Positions 33,621 to 44,079 of a DNA stretch of 64,000 nt are shown here, in pieces. Below the pieces are notes generated by a model. The model made no database searches. It had not been told where the DNA came from and worked only from the letters and a program-made list of their open reading frames with translations. The stretch spans positions 179,850,629 through 179,914,628 of the forward strand of contig NC_056732.1 of NCBI RefSeq assembly GCF_019279795.1, in the 5' to 3' direction. Position numbers and translations under genes: made by a program. Position 1 is the first letter of the stretch. Each line of letters begins with the position of its first letter. Source of the DNA: Protopterus annectens. Lineage: Eukaryota > Chordata > Ceratodontiformes > Protopteridae.

Positions 33621-35380
33621 TAGGGAGAACCAGTGCTGCCTTGGCCAAAAGGGGGTCACCAACAAGATTTTTGGTGAGTCCTGCTGAATTTTCAGTAGGA
33701 CTCTCTGGATCAGAGGGAAGGGGGAAAGGCGTACAGGAATTTCCCCTTTCAAGACATTAAGAAGGCATCTGTTTGAAGAGCCTTCGGGTTGAGAGTTCTG
33801 GTGCAATAGCTCTGGAGTTGCCTGTTTGTGGAGGAGGTGAACAGGTCTGTGGAATACCCCACCTGTGGATCAGATCTAGGAATAACCTCCCTTGACAGCA
33901 TCCACTCTTGACTGTCTGAGGAGGTTCTACTTAAGGAGTCTGCCTGGTAATTGTGTTGGGACAGGATGTAGGCTGCCTGGAGAGAGATCCCCTGGGAAAC
34001 AGCTAGATCCCATACCTGTAGGGCTAGCCTACAGAGGAGGTAGGACTTCCATCCCTGCTTGCTTGTTCAAGTATCACGTCACTGTGGTGTTGTCTGTGAA
34101 GATCTTCAGAATGGCCTGTCTGAGGAAAAGGTAGAAAGGCCTGCAAGGACAGAAGTACGGCTGACATTTCCTTGATGTTGATATGCCATTGTTTGTCTTT
34201 CCACAAACCTTGTACTGTTCTTGTGTTCAACGTTGCCCCCCAGCCCAGATCTGAGGTGTCTATGTGCATGATCTGAGAAGGGGAGGGCAATTGTAGGGTT
34301 AGACCTGGTTTAGGGTCACTTGGGCCATCCACCACTTCAGCTCTTGGTGGAGACAGGGAAAAAGTGGGATTCTGAACTCTAGGAGGTGTGAGTGCTGGGC
34401 CCATACTGAACAAAGATACCACTGCATCTTTCTCATGTGTAATCTTGCCAGTGGCGACATGGGAATAGTGGCAGCCATGTGGCCGAGAAGTTTGAGATAT
34501 TCCCTTGCAGTCTGGGCGGGTGAAAGGAGGGCAGACTGAAAGTGTTGGGTCAGTGAAAGCACTTTTTCCTGAGGTAGGATGGCCATCCTGAGGGCTGTTC
34601 TGATTCTGCATTTTAGGAAGACTGTCTTGTGGAGGATTTAGTCTGGATTTGGGGAAGTTTATGAGGAACCCTAAAGACTGCAACAGGAGGTCCTTTGTGT
34701 GGGCAAGGAGTGTTGGTCTTTCTGCTGCTTGAATGAGCAGGTCATCTAGGTAAGGGAAATTTTGCATACCTCCTGTTCTGCAGTAAGCAATGACTGGGGC
34801 TAGGCATTTTGTAAATACCCTTGGAGCAGTTGAGAGTCCGAAGGGCAAGGCAAAGAACTGCAAATGCAAGGAGCCTGCTTTGAATCAGAGGAATTTTCTG
34901 GAGGACGGTTTTATGTGAATATGTAGAGAGGCCTCTGATGTCCAGGGTCACCATGAAGTCCTGGGGGAAGGATGAGGGGAAAGAGAATGGATAGTGTTAC
35001 CACCCTGAAGTAAGGGACCTTCAGGAATGGGTTAAGGGGGGAAAAGGTCTAGGATGAGTCTCCATGGCCCCTCCTTCCTGGGCACCAGAAAAAGGTCTAG
35101 GATGGGTCTCCATGGCCCCTCCTTCCTGGGCACCAGAAAAAGGTCTAGGATGGGTCTCCATGGTCCCTCTTTCCTGGGCGCCAGATAAATTCTGGAGTAG
35201 AAGCCTCTCCATTGAGCAGAGGGGAGAAGAGTTCTATGGTGTCTTGCAGCAGCAGGCTGTTTAGAACCTCGGGGAGGAGGGACCATTGAGAGGGGGGAGA
35301 TAATGGTATAGGAAGTTTTTTTTTTTTTGGGGGGGGGGGACATCCAAGACATTAAGTAACCCTCCTTCAAGATAGAAAAA
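33495..35380 (-). pseudogene. DIRS copy G RT / RNase H, with triplicated RT block 1
   Basis: The RT palm includes FALPFGLSTAPRVFTKCL and an intact YLDD at 34741-34752. RNase H shows MHIDTSDLGWGATL and INIKEMSAV. A downstream Dam-like part with PKILLVTPFWPRQHW lies near 33620-33690. The fingers motif PRKEGPWRPILDLF is repeated three times through a 48-bp tandem repeat (35046-35189). Frames change near 34650, 34080 and 33810, so it is inactive. Confidence 0.8.
35046..35189. repeat. 48-bp unit repeated three times in RT block 1 of copy G
   Basis: Units start at 35046, 35094 and 35142. Sixteen codons per unit keep the frame, so the RT fingers motif occurs three times in a row. The units differ by only a few bases. 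Confidence 0.95.
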
Positions 35381-35389
35381 ACATATTTG

Positions 35390-35684
35390 TCAGATGTCAC
35401 TAGGGCCCATGCAAGGAGGCAGTAAGAGAGACAGGAGAGGATAGAGGTATGGTGGGAGGAGGGGGGGGGGGTAGAAAAAGAGGCACTCTTCTAGATCTGC
35501 AGGGGGCAAAGGGTCTAGAAGACTTCCTAATAAATTGTGTCTTGGCCGGGTAGTTCCTCTGAAATTTTGGGATTGGATTGGAGAGACAAGATGCTTTAGA
35601 TCTGGGAGCTCTTTCCCTTTCTGCTGAAGTGACTTAAAGAAATCAGCTACCTTGGAGCCAAAAAGGGCAGTGTGATCCAAAGGA
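35390..35684 (-). pseudogene. DIRS copy G Gag, C-terminal piece
   Basis: It reads DHTALFGSKVADFFKSLQQ, aligned with the copy D segment DVLFGVKAEEVLKKM. A basic Pro-rich tail follows and ends at a stop at 35390. G and T runs near 35460 and 35319 disturb the frame. It is cut by copy C from the rest of Gag at 41188-42619. Confidence 0.7.
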
Positions 35685-36140
35685 AAGTACAGTTGTGTAC
35701 ACTTAACATAAATGTAGATGTTAGAGTGTATTCACTGTTGCAGTCATTACACTTGAATTCCAAAGTCTAGGTCCGGCGTCGGCTGCTGTCGCCTCTTCCC
35801 TGATGTCAGTGCAGCAGGGGTATAAAAGATGTAGCAGACGCCATTTTCTTCAGTTTTTCTTGCCCCAGATGTCGGGTGCCCCCAAAAAGGATAGGCTAAA
35901 AATATGCCAATAAAACATGCATGCACCAAAATATACTATACCTTCATCTACAAGCAAATACACCACATATGTTGTATAGATTAGAGAAGTGCAGATAAGA
36001 TTCAGCAAAGATATGGGGGATGGTGGGTGGGTAACCTGGACTGCAACAGTGAATACACTCGAACATCTACATTTATGGTAAGTGTACACAACTGTACTAT
36101 GTTCTGCATGTTTCACTGTTGCAGTCATTACACTTCGGTT
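35685..36140. repeat. Copy C right terminus: ITR and ICR
   Basis: The outer end is aagtacagttgtgtacactt. The ITR keeps tataaa, but the CRE reads tgatgtca. The ICR (36060-36140) is the inverted outer end followed by the inverted left end. Confidence 0.85.
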
Positions 36141-36171
36141 GAATTCCAAAGCTATGGCTGGGAGGCTGGAG

Positions 36172-37185
36172 CTAAATAGCATTAGGAGCGGCTATGAGGC
36201 CCTGCAGAACTGCAGTGGCAAAGCCTGCCCTGGATTTAGAGTACAGTGGTAAATGATAGTGCTTCGTAAAGGTGTGCACTGAACTCCAGGTTGCAGCCTC
36301 TAAAATGTCTTTGGTTGGTATTCCCCTGAGGAAGGCTGAAGTGGCTGCTGCTCTGGCTGAATGTTGCCTAATGCCCTTGGGCACTGGTTTGCCATGTTGT
36401 GAATAGCAGAAACGAATGCAGTGGCCTATCCACTTTGAAATAGTCTGCTTTGAGATGGCCTTTCCTTGTGATCCTGCAGCATATGCCACTAGTAGTTGCT
36501 CTGTCTTTCTGAAAGCTTTAGTTCTGTTCAAGTAGAAGTGTAGCTGTCTGCGTATGTCCAAAGAATGCAGAATTCTCTCCCCTTATTCTGTGGGTTTGGA
36601 TAAAAAGTAGGCAGATGAATAGTTTGGTTAAGGGCCACACTGAGCACTACCTTAGGCATAAATGTCGGGTTTGTCCTCAGAGAAACCCTGTCTGGATAAA
36701 AAATGATAAAAGGTTCCACAGCCATGAGTGCCTGTAGGCTCTGAGACTCGTCTTGCAGAGGTTATTGCTAGGAGCAGAGCGGTTTTCCAAGATAAAAACT
36801 TTATATCAGCTGAGCGGCTGGCTCAAAAGAAGGCAGGGTGAGTTTTTCCAAGACATAATTGAGGTCCCATGCAGGTATTGGTGATCTCCTTGGAGTAAGT
36901 TTTTGGCTCCTCTGAGGTACTGCCTTAAAGGATGAGAAAAGATTGGTAGCTCTGTATTGTAATGAGCCGAAATGGCAGAGGCATGAATTTTAATTGATGA
37001 AAAGGACAGGCCTTTGTCCAGCATCTCAGTTAAGTATTGCGAAATCTGAGGAATATTTGGTACAGCTGTGTCAATTCCTTGTGCCTGGTTCCAGGCACAG
37101 AATCTTCCATTTTCCAGCATAAGATTTTCTGGTACTACGCCTTCTGGCCTCCAAAATGACATCCATCACAGCTTTAGTGAGAGGT
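36172..37185 (-). pseudogene. DIRS copy C tyrosine recombinase, broken
   Basis: The C-terminal frame (36561-36172) has QHSARAAATSAF and AATWSSVHTFTKHYH; the box reads H-S-A-R, so His and Arg are kept. Arg I is intact (SARRVSE near 36745-36765), but a shift follows it. The N-terminal frame (37162-36806) starts MSFWRPEGVVPENL. Small deletions near 36815, 36900 and 36930 scramble the middle. Confidence 0.8.
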
Positions 37186-39100
37186 GCGTTTTGTATGAAC
37201 CATTATCCGCCATGCTGCCAGATTTAAGGTCTTGAGTTGGCTGTGCAGGATCCGATTGTTTTGTTGGGACAGTAGATGAGGTATTTGAGGCAAGGTCCAA
37301 GCCGGGCATTGAGACAAGTTCCTTAGGATTGTATACCAGTACTGGCAGGGCCAGTCTGGGGCAATCAGAATCATCTTTGGCTTCTCGTCTGACCTTTAGG
37401 AGTACCTTGGGGAGGAGAGGCAGTGGAGAAAAGGCATATACTGCTAAGCTTTTCCAGCTGAAAGATAGGGCGTCCACTTTCCATGCTTGTCTGTGATAAG
37501 TCCTTGTGCAGAATCTTTTTAGTTGGTAGTTGTGAGGACAGGCAAATAGATCTATATCCGGGCATCCCCATTTCCTTGTTACCATGCTGAAGACTTGTGG
37601 ATCCAATTTCCACTCATGGGGATCCATGAGGTTTCTGCTTAGTTCATCTGCCAGAGTATTTATCTTTCCTGGCAGGAATTGTGCCTGCAGATGTGCTTGG
37701 TAAGTCAATGCTGTGTCCCACAAAAGTCATGGCTCGTCTGCAAAGGGGGTAAGAATGAGTGTCTCCTTGCTTGTTTATATACCACATGACCGTGGTGTTG
37801 ACTGTATCAGTTGTTGTCCCGGATGAAGTAGGTCCTTGAAGGCTGTCTGGGCATTTTGAACAGCTAGCATCTCTTTTTGATTGATATGTAGATGCATTTG
37901 GTTTGCGGACCATGTGCCTTGAATACATCTTCCTGCCATGTGGGCCCCCCAGGCATAAACTGATGCATCCGTTGTTAATGTCTGCCTGGCTGGGGGTAAA
38001 GTGAATGGCTGTCCCTTGTTCTGGTGACAAGCCTTCGCCCACCATCAAAACTCCTGTTGCAGGCAGGGAATGAGGGTAATTATTGTTTCCAGGCTGTGGC
38101 AATGTTGAGCCCAAACACTTTTTAGGTACCACTGAAGTTTCCTCATATGCAGTCTCACATATGGAATGAGTAGAATGCAGGATGCCATGAAGCCCAAAGC
38201 CTGCAGAATTTTTCTTGCGGATAACTGGGCCTTTGCTGCCAACAGTTTGAAATATGTAATCAATTGCCTTTGTTTGTCTGGCGTGAGATAAGCCATCTGG
38301 GCAGTTGTATTTAAGTTTGCACCCAGGAATATTATCGCTTGAGAGGGTACTAGTTTTGATTTCTTTTCGTTGACTGTGTACCCTAGGCCTGTTAGAAATC
38401 TCTTTACAAATGCCAGATGCTGTAGTAGAGTGTCCTTGTTCTCTGCTTGAATGAGGCAGTCATTCAAGAAAGGATATATCTGTATCCCTCGTCTGCAGAA
38501 TGCAATTACTAGTGCCAGGCACTTTGTGAAGACCCTGGGCACAGTAGATAAGCCAAAGGGCAGTGCAGAGAATTGGTAGTGCATTGAGCCAGCTTTGAAT
38601 CTAAGGTATCTTCCTGCATGTTTGTCTGACTGGGACATGCAGGTATATGCCTCTTTTAGGTCTAAAGTCACAAGCCAAGCCTTCTGGCCCTGCATGGGCA
38701 GAAGCCGCTGTAGAGTCAACATTTTGAAATTTGGCATATCCAGATACGTGTTTAGAATAGATAGGTCCAGTATTGGTCAACAGGTCTTGTCCTTTCTTGG
38801 TACCAAGAACAGTCTTGAATAAAATCCTTGCTCTTGCTCTGGTACTTGTTGAATGGCCCTCATGTCCATGAGACTTGTTTTTGTACCTCTGCCCACTGAT
38901 GTTTTGGCAGGTCTGGCCAACCATTTGTCCTTGGCAGGGTATGGAAGTGAAACTTGTAGCCTTGTGACACTATCTAGGACCCATTTGTCCTGGGTTATGT
39001 GCCAATTTTGAGAAAAAAGTGCTTGTTTTCCCCCTAAAGGTGCTGCCAGAAGATAAGTGCTTGGTGCAGGCAGGGGGAAGTCATTGGGACTGTTTCCTGT
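37180..39100 (-). pseudogene. DIRS copy C RT / RNase H with altered active site
   Basis: The 230-residue frame (38737-38045) shows KMLTLQRLLPM, WLVTLDLKEAY and LPFGLSTVPRVFTKCL, but the YLDD position reads FLND (38459-38470). This loses one catalytic Asp and the Tyr. RNase H (TPSQAD and following, then NKQGDTHSYPLCR) and the Dam-like part (WGCPDIDLFACPHN, YAFSPLPLLPKVLLKV) follow with frame changes near 38050, 37800 and 37370. It would not polymerise DNA as read. Confidence 0.8.
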
Positions 39101-40868
39101 ATGGCTGTGATTTGTCTTCTCCACTTTTGGAGGTAGAAGCACCCCATTGTTTAGATCTGTACAAATCTTGAGGCTGGGATCTGCCTCTTGGGTGTCTGTA
39201 TCTGCCCCTTTGTGGTCTGTCTGACACTGGAAAGGACCAATTCTTTGTAGGCCAGTGTCTGCTAAATCTTGGAGGCTGTACCTGTAAGAAACCCTTAACC
39301 ATTTGCATAGATTTAGCTTTGTCCTCCTTTTTCTTTAAAAACTCCTCTGCTTTAAAACCAAACAAGGTATCATGCTGTAATGGAGCATCTAATAATTTTG
39401 CTTTGACATGGTCAGGCAGATTTTGTTCCTTTAACCAAGCATGCCTCCTGATGACAGAACCTGTAACAGCGGCCCTGCAGGAGGCCTCCAAAGAATCAAA
39501 ACCACATCGCAAAGTATGCTTTCCAACTTGCTCAGCTGCATGCAATAAATCATGCATTTCTTTGTTTTCTCCACATTCAGAATTTATCAACATTTTCTGT
39601 TTAAGCAGTGACATAATATATTGCTGATATTTGAGCATATGAAACTGACAATTTAAAGCCCTTATAGCCAAGGTAGCAGAGGTGTAAATCTTCTTCCCCC
39701 ACATGTCCCAATGCACTAGAATCCCTGTCAGAGGGGGTATGTTTTTTTGCAGTGGATGCCTTGAACCCTTTGGGACCCTGAGAGATAGTTTCTGGGTCAG
39801 CAGCAGGGTTTTTGAAAAGGAATTTATGAGACTCAGGAACCCTGTAGTACCTGTCCAGCTTAACAGGAGCTGGAGGTAAGGAGTCAGGGGTCAGACTGGA
39901 CACTGAAAATACATCTACAATGTCTAACACAGGTGGAATAGCTAGGGGCCTGTGTTGTGGGAGTAAAAGGAAGTCTGAGCCTTTTCTTAGATTCTGAATA
40001 ATCTTGGCTCTCCCAGTGGAAATGTTCCCTCATGGTATGCAAGGTTTCCCCAAAAGTGTAATCCTCAGGAGGAGAGGCTAAAGGGATAGATTCTTCAGCA
40101 TCAGAATCCTCATAGGGAGGAAGAGAGTATTCCTGATCAGAAGAATCAGATGAAATGGAAACCTGATCTGAAAATTCATATTCTGTCTCTTGCCTAGGCC
40201 TCTTATCAGGAGGAGGATGGGAACTCCTGATCAAAGTAATTAAGTCTTCAGCCATTTTGAGCATCTGTTTTTTGGGCATGGAGGCCTGACCAAGAGGCTG
40301 TTGTACTTGTTTCTTTGTCTTTAAAGGTGCTTTAGTCTTTGCCTTTGTAGCTGGAGTCGCCTTAAAGTATAACTGAGTAGGTCTGAAAACACCCTCAGAA
40401 GCCGATGCCTGCTCAGAGGCTTCGGACCCATCTGAGGGAATAGTCTCCGAAAGTCCAATACCTTGAGCTTCCAGTGGCCTAGGCGACTCCACGTGGGAGT
40501 TTGTAGCGGCCTGCAGGTCCAAAGTAGCTGGTGTCAGGGGCTGCGAAAGCACCTCACTGAGAACCGGCGACTGGCTTAGGGGAAGCCTCGCCGTCGATTT
40601 TAGACCTCTGATGCCTGTTCTTTTCTTTGCGTTTCTTGTGAATTCTGGTAGTCAGATGGCTATCCAACGGCATCATGTAATTAAATCTTCTGCCAAAAAA
40701 GTGAAATGCAAAATCGTACCAATGCTTAATAGTGCGCAGGTTAAATCTAGCACAAAACTGACAACTAGCAACGTCGTTGTCAGGGCCTAGGCAAGGAATA
40801 CAGTAAGAATGAAGGTCCTTATGAGGTATTTGCTTCCTACAAGAAATACAATTAACTTTTTCGGACAT
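39081..40868 (-). pseudogene. DIRS copy C Gag, broken
   Basis: The start codon at 40868 begins MSEKVNCISCRKQIPHKDLH with the Cys/His cluster (one Cys-Gly replaced by Cys-Arg). The following frame (40552-39884) has an acidic centre and HFHWESQDYSESKKRL. The next (39930-39601) has PDSLPPAPVKLDRYYRV, and the last (39716-39081) has TLRCGFDSLEASCRAA and RFSRHWPTKNW. It needs at least three frame changes. Confidence 0.75.
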
Positions 40869-41005
40869 CGATCTGGAGCAAGAAAAAAGTTTTCCCCAAC
40901 AGGGTACTTAGCTTTTAATGAAGACTTTGGATCTGAAATTCGAACTCGAAAATCTCAGGAGTCGGCTGACCGGCACTTGAACTGCTTCTGCTTTGGGCAC
41001 CGCAT

Positions 41006-41187
41006 GGCAAGACAGACTGAAGAAAATGGCGTCGGCTGCATCTTTTATACCCCTGGCGCACTGACGTCAGGGAAGAGGTGACAGGAACTGACGCCAGACC
41101 TAGACTTTGGAATTCAGGCCGACTGAGGGTAGCCTGCCAGCAGGATAACCTAAGTGTAATGACTGCAACAGTGAAACACGAAGAACA
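41006..41187. repeat. Copy C left ITR and outer end
   Basis: Inverted copy of about 35730-35864, with a TATA box (tttata near 41044) and tgacgtca near 41063-41070 on the strand facing Gag. The outer end is agaaca at 41182-41187. Confidence 0.85.
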
Positions 41188-42619
41188 CCATCCAAGAGTT
41201 TGGCCTTAAAGTCATATGGTAGGGGCTGAAATCGCAGCCAAGAGCATCTCCTCAATACAGAGGCAGATGCAGCTGATCTGGCAAAGGCCTCCGCTGCATC
41301 ATATGAACACCTTAGATAATGTTTATTGTCTTGGGAGATGAGCCCAAGCAAGGAAGACAGGGATGCCTTTGCAGAGCAGTCAGGGATCTCATTAAGTTCC
41401 TTAGAAGCTTTGTCCAGTAAGGCCAAGGAGTATTTGGCCATGTGTGACTGGTAATTTGTAGTCCTAAAGGCTAGAGTAGCTGAAGTATATATCTTCTTCC
41501 CCCACCTTTCCATGGCGTTGCTGTTTTATCTGCAGGCAGGACAGTGGTAGAAGGGAGAAGTTTGGTAGCCCCATCAGTGGCAATAGAAATGGTTGCTGGG
41601 TCAGCTGGTGGGCATTTGAAATGGAATTTGGCCTGCATCAGGTGCCCTATACAACTGGTCTGCCCTTCTAGGAGCAGGTGGCTGTGAATCTGGGTTTATG
41701 CATGCTGCTGCAAAAGCATCCAGGACGGTAGGCTGGACAGGAGGAATAGGAGCTGGGTTAGGAGATTCCATCTGGATCAAGTCATAGAATCTTTTCTGTT
41801 GCCAAGACATGTCTGAGAAATCTCATGTTCCCTCATAAGATTTATGTCCCCAAAGGTAAGGTCTTACACAGGGGGAGTCAGTTCAGCAGAGGCGTCTTCT
41901 GGGGATCCATACCCCAGAGGGGAAGAAATTTGTGAAGAGTAGGACAAGGAGTCCTAAGGAGTGAGGTGGAGCAACATGAGGGAGGTCTGGCATAGGCCTA
42001 AGGGCGAGGAAAGCATTGTACAGACTGACTGAAGACCTGCCAGTCTGGCAAGGCCTCTGGGGCAGAATCGATATGCTTCGTTTTCTGTTTTTTCTTTGTA
42101 GGCCTAACTGGCGTCTGGCTGATGGTCGGCCTTGAAGTAACAGAAGGAATGGCAGAGGCCTGCTCTGAAGCACCCATCCCAGAAGCTGGTTTCCCCCCTA
42201 GCGTCTGAATCAGGCGCCGGGATATCCTCCCCGGACATGTCGTCCACTCAGGATTTTGCAGCCTCCTGGTAGGTACCTGCTTTATCCGAAGTGTTAGACG
42301 CCAGTTCCTCAGCCAAGCTAATGGTGGCTGCAGGCTGAGAATCAGCGGAGGGAGGCATGGTGGAAGTGGATGGCCTCGCAGGCTTGGCCCTCTTCCTGTG
42401 TGGTTCAGATCGGGCGTTGGAAGCTGCCTCCTTTCGGAGAGTGATCTGCCTAAGGTGCTGGTTTTCAAGGTACAAGTAAAGGGCCTGAAGTCAGGGACGA
42501 ATGACTTACAAACGGCGCAACTTTTATAACCGTGATCCCTACACAAACGAGAGACACTGGTCGTGGGTGTCTTTGTGGGGAATCTGGTGACCACAGTTGC
42601 ACTTGCTCTTACTGGACAT
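41188..42619 (-). pseudogene. DIRS copy G Gag, N-terminal and central pieces
   Basis: The start codon at 42619 begins MSSKSKCNCGHQIPHKDTHD, a Cys/His cluster like that of the other Gags, and the frame shifts soon after into RLCRDHGYKSCAVCKSF. Central frames include PSADSQPAATISLAEEL, then SWQQKRFYDLIQ near 41800, and the capsid end (41513-41188) with RWGKKIYTSATLAF and FKAKLLDG. There it is cut by copy C. Confidence 0.75.
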
Positions 42620-42751
42620 TAACAGACTATAGTAAATACAAAAGGACTGAAGAAAATGCCCAATGGGGTACTTATCTCAATGTGAAACTAATTAGACATC
42701 CTCAAGTAGCAGGAACACCTGGCGTACGGCTGGAGGCTGAAAAGTTCTGAG

Positions 42752-42908
42752 GACTGGTGCTCGCAGACGTTACTTTTATGGCCCATGTACCAGCCAACAT
42801 GTCAGACGCACCAACAGTGACTGGAAAAGCTTTGGAAACCTTGCCGAACAAGCTGATGGGAAGAAGGGTAAACCCACTAGTGAATACTGCAACACTGGAA
42901 TAGGACAT
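42752..42908. repeat. Copy G left ITR and outer end
   Basis: Inverted counterpart of 32110-32260, including the motif cttttatggcccat near its inner part and aaccttgccgaacaagctga. The outer end reads ctggaataggacat. Confidence 0.85.
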
Positions 42909-42936
42909 TTAATGACTCTGTTTTGTAGTCCCTATA

Positions 42937-43020
42937 AAGTACAGTTTTGTACCTACCATAAATGTAGATGTTAGAGTGTATACCCTGCTGCAGTCAACAC
43001 ACTTGGGTAGAATCCCAAAG
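42937..43020. repeat. Copy D right end, fused outer end and ICR flank
   Basis: agtacagttttgtacctacc and the following bases of the outer end merge into ctgctgcagtcaacacacttgggtagaatcccaaagc, the post-ICR sequence. No ITR lies between them. Confidence 0.8.
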
Positions 43021-43059
43021 CTAAGGATGGGTGGTGGAGTCAAACAGGGTTAGAGGAAG

Positions 43060-44065
43060 CTAGAAGGCCCTGCAAAACTGCATTTGTGAAGCCAGCTCTA
43101 GTCTTAAGAGTAAAGTGGTAAGTGGTAATGCTTGGTGAAGGTGTGTACTGAACTCCAAGTTGCAGCTTCCAGAAAATCCTTGGTTGGCACCCCCCCCGAG
43201 GTAGGCTGTAGATGTAGCTGCTGCCCTGGTACAGTGGGGCCTTATGCTAGCAGGAACTGGTTTTCCATGGTGGGTGTAGCAAAAACGTATGCAATATCCT
43301 ATCCATTTGGAAACGGTCTGTTTTGAGATAACCTTTTGTTGTGATGCTGTAGCATAGGATACACAAAGCTGGTCAGATTTTCTGAAAACCTTAGTTTTAT
43401 CCAAGTAGTAACGTAGCTGCCTGTGAATGTCCAAGGAATGTAGGAGTATTTCTCCTTTGTTCTGTGGATTTGGAAAGAAGGTGGGTAAATGGATGGTTTG
43501 ATTTAGAGCCACACTGGATACCACCTTAGGCATAAAGGAGGGGTTAGTTCGTAGAGAAACTCTGTCTTGATGAAAAATGAGGAAAGGCTCTACTGCCATT
43601 AGTGCCTGAAGCTCTGAAACTCTTTTCGCTGAAGTAGTTGCTAGCAGCAGGGCAGTCTTCCATGATATAAACTAAGTCAGCTGGGAAAGCTGGCTGAAAA
43701 GGAGGTAGCGTAAGTTTTTCCAGAACAAAGTCGAGGTCCCAAGTAGGTGTTGGCGCTCTCCTGGGAGGCCTAATGTTTTTGGCCCCTCTGAGAAACTGCC
43801 TTAGGAGTGGATGTGAAAATAAGGGAGGATCCGTGCTGTAGTGAGCTGAAATAGCTGAGGCGTGGATTTTAATAGAAGAAAAAGAAAGCCCTTTGTGTAG
43901 CATCTCAGTTAAATATTGCAAAATATGAGGTATGTCAGCCTGAAGGGTATTTTGGCCTTTAGCTTGGTTCCAGGCGTAAAACCTTTTCCATTTGTCTGAG
44001 TAGGCTTTCCTGGTGCCGAGCCTCCTGGCCTCCAGAATAACATCCATAACAGCTTGTGAGAGGAG
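43060..44065 (-). pseudogene. DIRS copy D tyrosine recombinase, two frames
   Basis: The N-terminal frame (44047-43544) starts MDVILEARRLGTRKAY and has LSFSSIKIHASAISAHY. A deletion or shift near 43670 passes through the Arg I region (ERVSELQALM-like in another frame). The C-terminal frame (43599-43060) has SLRTNPSFMPKVV and RPHCTRAAATSTA. A C run at 43189-43197 then throws the frame out before the Trp/Tyr segment, which survives in another frame. The homopolymer shift could be a read error. Confidence 0.8.
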
Positions 44066-44079
44066 CTGGCTGGTTGCTT

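Larger units (their letters stand above)
35685..41187 (-). mobile_element. DIRS-type retrotransposon, copy C, inside copy G
   Basis: It has right ITR (about 35730-35864), ICR (36060-36140), recombinase, RT/RNase H, Gag and left ITR (41006-41172), closest to copies B and E. It sits in the Gag of copy G without duplicating the target. The RT active site is altered and all ORFs carry shifts. Confidence 0.9.
32060..42908 (-). mobile_element. DIRS-type retrotransposon, copy G (second family), split by copy C
   Basis: Termini and coding sequence differ from copies A-E but the layout is the same. The right ITR (about 32110-32260) is inverted at 42752-42905. The ICR at 32366-32462 joins inverted versions of the two outer ends. 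Recombinase, RT/RNase H and Gag follow on the minus strand. Copy C sits within Gag (35685-41187), and joining 35684 to 41188 restores the LLDG-LDHTALFG Gag motif. The DIRS identity is firm from the recombinase and YLDD motifs. Confidence 0.85.

Noticed and set aside
32046..42916. Possible 8-bp target duplication (tttaatga) around DIRS copy G
   Set aside because: DIRS elements integrate without duplication, the bases are AT-rich, and the left copy lies about 6 bp away from the element end. It is probably chance.
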